DNA of 64,000 nt from an uncultured Niabella sp. (lineage in GTDB: Bacteria; Bacteroidota; Bacteroidia; Chitinophagales; Chitinophagaceae): contig CAKSQK010000006.1 of NCBI GenBank assembly GCA_934486785.1, positions 1 through 64,000 of the forward strand, given 5' to 3'. Numbering within the stretch: position 1 is the first letter of the stretch; every line of letters begins with the position of its first letter. A program made the translations under genes and the position numbers. The notes under the pieces were generated by a model. It worked only from the letters and a program-made list of their open reading frames with translations, had not been told where the DNA came from and ran no database searches. Of the stretch, positions 61,512 through 64,000 are shown in pieces.

Positions 61512-62789
61512 ATGCTTTATCACTTATTCGAATGGTTTAAAGAAGCAGGGATCAATTTTCCCGGCCGCAACCTGATGGATTTTATCACCTTCAGGGTAAT
61601 GATGGCCGTGTTGCTGGCTTTGATCATTACACTCGTTTACGGAAAAAAGCTCATCAACATGCTTCGCAGAAGGCTTGTGGGAGAAACCGTAAGAGACCTG
61701 GGGCTTGCAGGCGAACAGGCAAAAAAAGGCACGCCTACCATGGGAGGCATCATTATCATACTTGGTATTATGATTCCCACGCTGCTGTTCGCAAAGCTGA
61801 ACACGGTTTACATCATTTTAATGCTGATAGCAACCGTTTGGCTGGGCGCCATTGGCTTTATGGATGATTACCTGAAGCTGCGGGCTAAAAAACTGGCGCA
61901 AAAGCAGGGCGCAGCTTATCAAAAAGGTGATAAGGACGGGCTGGCAGGATGGTTTAAAATTTTAGGCCAGGTAGGATTGGGAATATTAGTTGGCGCAGTT
62001 CTTTACTTTAATAGCAACGTGGTCATCTGGCGCGAGTATAAAGGCACTCCGCGCAGCAGTGATACCACTATCATTACAAGAGAAGTGAATAAAGAGCTGC
62101 GGCATTTTGTAGCAACAAAAGAGCCCATCACAACCATTCCTTTTGTAAAAGACCATGAGTTTAGGTATTCCAGGCTGATGCCTGAATCGCTGAGAGATTA
62201 CACGTGGGTGCTGTACATTCTGGTAGTAATATTCATCATCACGGCAGTGTCCAATGGTTCAAATATTACAGACGGGCTGGATGGGCTGGCCACAGGAACT
62301 TCGGCATTGATAGGCGTGATGCTGGGCATATTTGCCTACGCCAGCGGCAACTTTGTGCTGGCCGACTATCTGAACATTATGTACATACCCAACCTTGGTG
62401 AGCTGACCATTTTTATAGCCGCCATGATTGGTGCCTGCGTGGGCTTTTTGTGGTACAACTCTTACCCGGCGCAGGTTTTTATGGGCGATACCGGAAGTTT
62501 AACCTTGGGAGGGCTTATCGCAGCCATTGCAATTATTGTGCATAAAGAATTGTTGATACCCATTTTCTGCGGTGTGTTTTTGGTAGAAAATGTAAGCGTG
62601 ATGCTGCAGGTAGCATACTTCAAATACACAAAAAGAAAGTATGGCGAAGGCAGGCGGATATTCTTAATGAGCCCGCTGCACCATCACTATCAGAAAAGGG
62701 GGTATCACGAGGCGAAGATTGTAACAAGGTTTTGGATCTTGCAAATATTGCTGGTTGTGATCTGCATTGTTACACTCAAATTAAGATAA
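61512..62789 (+). CDS. mraY: Phospho-N-acetylmuramoyl-pentapeptide-transferase MraY
   Basis: 425 residues, about 65 longer than E. coli MraY because of an extra segment at about 165-225 ([20 protein letters not shown] ... [14 protein letters not shown]), a feature I associate with Bacteroidota. Ten or so membrane helices. Catalytic marks are MDD at 117-119 ([13 protein letters not shown]), [13 protein letters not shown] and [12 protein letters not shown], and the late [10 protein letters not shown] loop. It transfers phospho-MurNAc-pentapeptide to undecaprenyl phosphate, giving lipid I, in the inner membrane. It starts 15 bases after murE. Confidence 0.95.
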   Translation: MLYHLFEWFKEAGINFPGRNLMDFITFRVMMAVLLALIITLVYGKKLINMLRRRLVGETVRDLGLAGEQAKKGTPTMGGIIIILGIMIPTLLFAKLNTVYIILMLIATVWLGAIGFMDDYLKLRAKKLAQKQGAAYQKGDKDGLAGWFKILGQVGLGILVGAVLYFNSNVVIWREYKGTPRSSDTTIITREVNKELRHFVATKEPITTIPFVKDHEFRYSRLMPESLRDYTWVLYILVVIFIITAVSNGSNITDGLDGLATGTSALIGVMLGIFAYASGNFVLADYLNIMYIPNLGELTIFIAAMIGACVGFLWYNSYPAQVFMGDTGSLTLGGLIAAIAIIVHKELLIPIFCGVFLVENVSVMLQVAYFKYTKRKYGEGRRIFLMSPLHHHYQKRGYHEAKIVTRFWILQILLVVICIVTLKLR

Positions 62790-62828
62790 GCGCAAAGAGT
62801 GCTAAATAGAAATTGAATTGAATAAACA

Positions 62829-64000
62829 TTGAATAAAAAAATAATCATACTGGGAGGAGGCGAAAGCGGTGCAGGCGCTGCTTTGCTGGCAAGGCAGATG
62901 GGGTATGATGTTTTTTTATCTGATGGAGGTTCTTTGAAAGAAGTATATCGTAACGCACTGAACCTGGAAGGTATTGCGTGGGAAGAAGGGAGGCACAGCG
63001 AAGAAAGGATTTTATCGGCAGATGAAATCATCAAAAGCCCCGGCATCCCCGAAACCAGTGAGCTGATAAAAAAAATACGGGAAAAAAGAATACCGGTCAT
63101 CAGTGAAATTGAGTTTGCATACCGGCATGCTGGCGATAGTAAAGTCATAGCTGTTACAGGCAGCAATGGTAAAACCACCACCACCTCGCTCATTTACCAT
63201 ATTTGTAAAACAGGTGGGCTTGATGTGGCGCTGGTGGGCAATATTGGCGAGTCGTTTGCAAAGCAGGTGGCCATTGATCCCAGGAAGGTTTATGTGGTAG
63301 AGATCAGCAGTTTTCAACTGGATGATATTGTCAGTTTCAGGCCGCATGTGGCAGTTCTTACCAATATTACCGAAGATCATTTGGACCGTTATGATTACAA
63401 TTTTGAAAACTATATCAAAAGCAAGTTCAGGATCATTGAAAATCAAAAGGCAGGCGATTACTTCATTTACAACAGCGATGATGAGGTAACCATGAAATAT
63501 TTGGAACAATTTAATATTTACTCAACCCAATTACCAATTAGCATGAGAAACGAAAACAATGCGGCTTTTATTAAGGACGGCGATATGTACGTAAGAACAG
63601 GCGAAGAAATAATGACAATGAGCATTTATGATTTTACGCTAAAAGGCAAACATAACCAGTACAATACTATGGCAGCATGTGTAACAGGCGCTACGATGGA
63701 CATTAGAAAAGAAAAGATCCGCGAAGCAGTGCAAACTTTTCAAAACCTTGAGCACAGGATGGAGCATGTGGCCAGCATCAGGGGAGTGGAATTTATTAAT
63801 GACAGTAAAGCTACCAACGTAAACTCTACATGGTTTGCACTTGAGAGCATGGATAAGCCAACTGTTTTGATTTTGGGCGGAGTGGATAAGGGCAATGATT
63901 ACGGCCTTATTGAACAAATGGTAAAGGAAAAGGTAAAAGCCATTGTGTGCCTGGGCGTGGATAACAAAAAAATTCATGAAGCATTTGGCAATATTGTGCC
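62829..64000 (+). CDS. murD: UDP-N-acetylmuramoylalanine--D-glutamate ligase MurD (5' part)
   Basis: 390 residues are present; the C-terminus lies beyond the window. The start is a TTG at 62829. A TAA at 62823-62825 closes the frame just before it, and the first ATG (residue 24) would remove the Rossmann-like turn ILGGGESGAGAAL, so TTG is required. The ATP loop GSNGKTTTT is at 111-119, and FKLN-type central motifs follow (EISSFQLDDI, EDHLDRYDY, INDSKATNVNST). It adds D-glutamate to UDP-MurNAc-L-Ala. Thirty-nine bases after mraY, same order as in other dcw clusters. Confidence 0.93.
   Translation, partial: MNKKIIILGGGESGAGAALLARQMGYDVFLSDGGSLKEVYRNALNLEGIAWEEGRHSEERILSADEIIKSPGIPETSELIKKIREKRIPVISEIEFAYRHAGDSKVIAVTGSNGKTTTTSLIYHICKTGGLDVALVGNIGESFAKQVAIDPRKVYVVEISSFQLDDIVSFRPHVAVLTNITEDHLDRYDYNFENYIKSKFRIIENQKAGDYFIYNSDDEVTMKYLEQFNIYSTQLPISMRNENNAAFIKDGDMYVRTGEEIMTMSIYDFTLKGKHNQYNTMAACVTGATMDIRKEKIREAVQTFQNLEHRMEHVASIRGVEFINDSKATNVNSTWFALESMDKPTVLILGGVDKGNDYGLIEQMVKEKVKAIVCLGVDNKKIHEAFGNIV

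Noticed and set aside
62705-63977. Minus-strand open frames over mraY and murD
   Set aside because: They are antisense to clear MraY and MurD motifs and carry no domain signal.
1-64000. tRNA or rRNA genes, CRISPR arrays, insertion sequences, prophage or integrase genes
   Set aside because: Looked for in all gaps and gene products; no cloverleaf, no spaced repeat array, no transposase or integrase motif was seen.

Overview
The window looks like a chromosomal segment of a Bacteroidota bacterium, most likely family Chitinophagaceae (inference). Reasons: a SusC/SusD pair, many SPI- and lipobox-secreted glycoside hydrolases, promoters of the Bacteroidota type (TAnnTTTG at -7 with TTG/TTTG at about -33), little use of Shine-Dalgarno sequences, a periplasmic beta-propeller sensor kinase, and a dcw cluster that starts with mraZ. 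The two ends are cut inside genes: an unidentified C-terminus at the left and murD at the right.

Layout. (1) 1-6761, housekeeping: a sugar-phosphate nucleotidyltransferase, a nitronate-monooxygenase-like flavoprotein, an O6-alkylguanine-DNA alkyltransferase facing uvrA, then a solitary ECF-type sigma factor followed by a foldable 3' RNA element and a strong terminator. (2) 6763-42999, a polysaccharide utilization locus (PUL) of about 36 kb: a divergent LacI-family regulator; an SDR dehydrogenase resembling D-mannonate/fructuronate oxidoreductase; SusC, SusD and two surface lipoproteins; a DUF4998-GH43 fusion; a GH67 alpha-glucuronidase; an inserted opposite-strand block (two unknown secreted proteins, a NarL-type response regulator and its Reg_prop/Y_Y_Y sensor kinase); then GH127, a SASA-type acetylesterase, GH115, two overlapping sulfatases, a second GH43, and a module of two exported Gfo/Idh/MocA-like oxidoreductases, a PmoA-like (DUF6807) protein and a ThuA-domain protein. 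(3) 43004-55649, one long minus-strand run: S41 protease, cystathionine beta-synthase, NAD+ synthetase, MoxR ATPase, DUF58, a BatD-like protein, BatA, N-formylglutamate amidohydrolase, a QEGLA/DUF1704 metallopeptidase and a GshB-like ATP-grasp ligase. (4) 55650-64000, the divergent dcw cluster: regulatory region, mraZ, rsmH, ftsL-like, ftsI, murE, mraY, murD.

How the parts fit. The PUL enzymes suggest an acetylated, arabinosylated, (methyl)glucuronic-acid-decorated xylan-type glycan, possibly sulfated. SusCD imports oligosaccharides; GH115 and GH67 release glucuronic acid; GH43 and GH127 release arabinose or xylose; the esterase and sulfatases remove substituents; and the SDR could feed fructuronate/mannonate metabolism. 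No endo-xylanase is in the window. An identical 18-bp LacI-type operator lies in the regulator/SDR intergenic region and again 22 kb away before GH115.

Most notable observations: a 15-bp motif placed exactly 27 bp upstream of a -7-like box in front of both the response regulator and an unknown secreted-protein gene; the FGase/DUF1704/ATP-grasp cassette, which pairs a possible peptide ligase with a possible carboxypeptidase; a three-repeat, 10-bp-period MraZ operator; DnaA-box-like sequences before mraZ; and five genes whose reading frames leave TTG as the only reasonable start codon. All family calls were made by eye from sequence motifs; no database search was possible.
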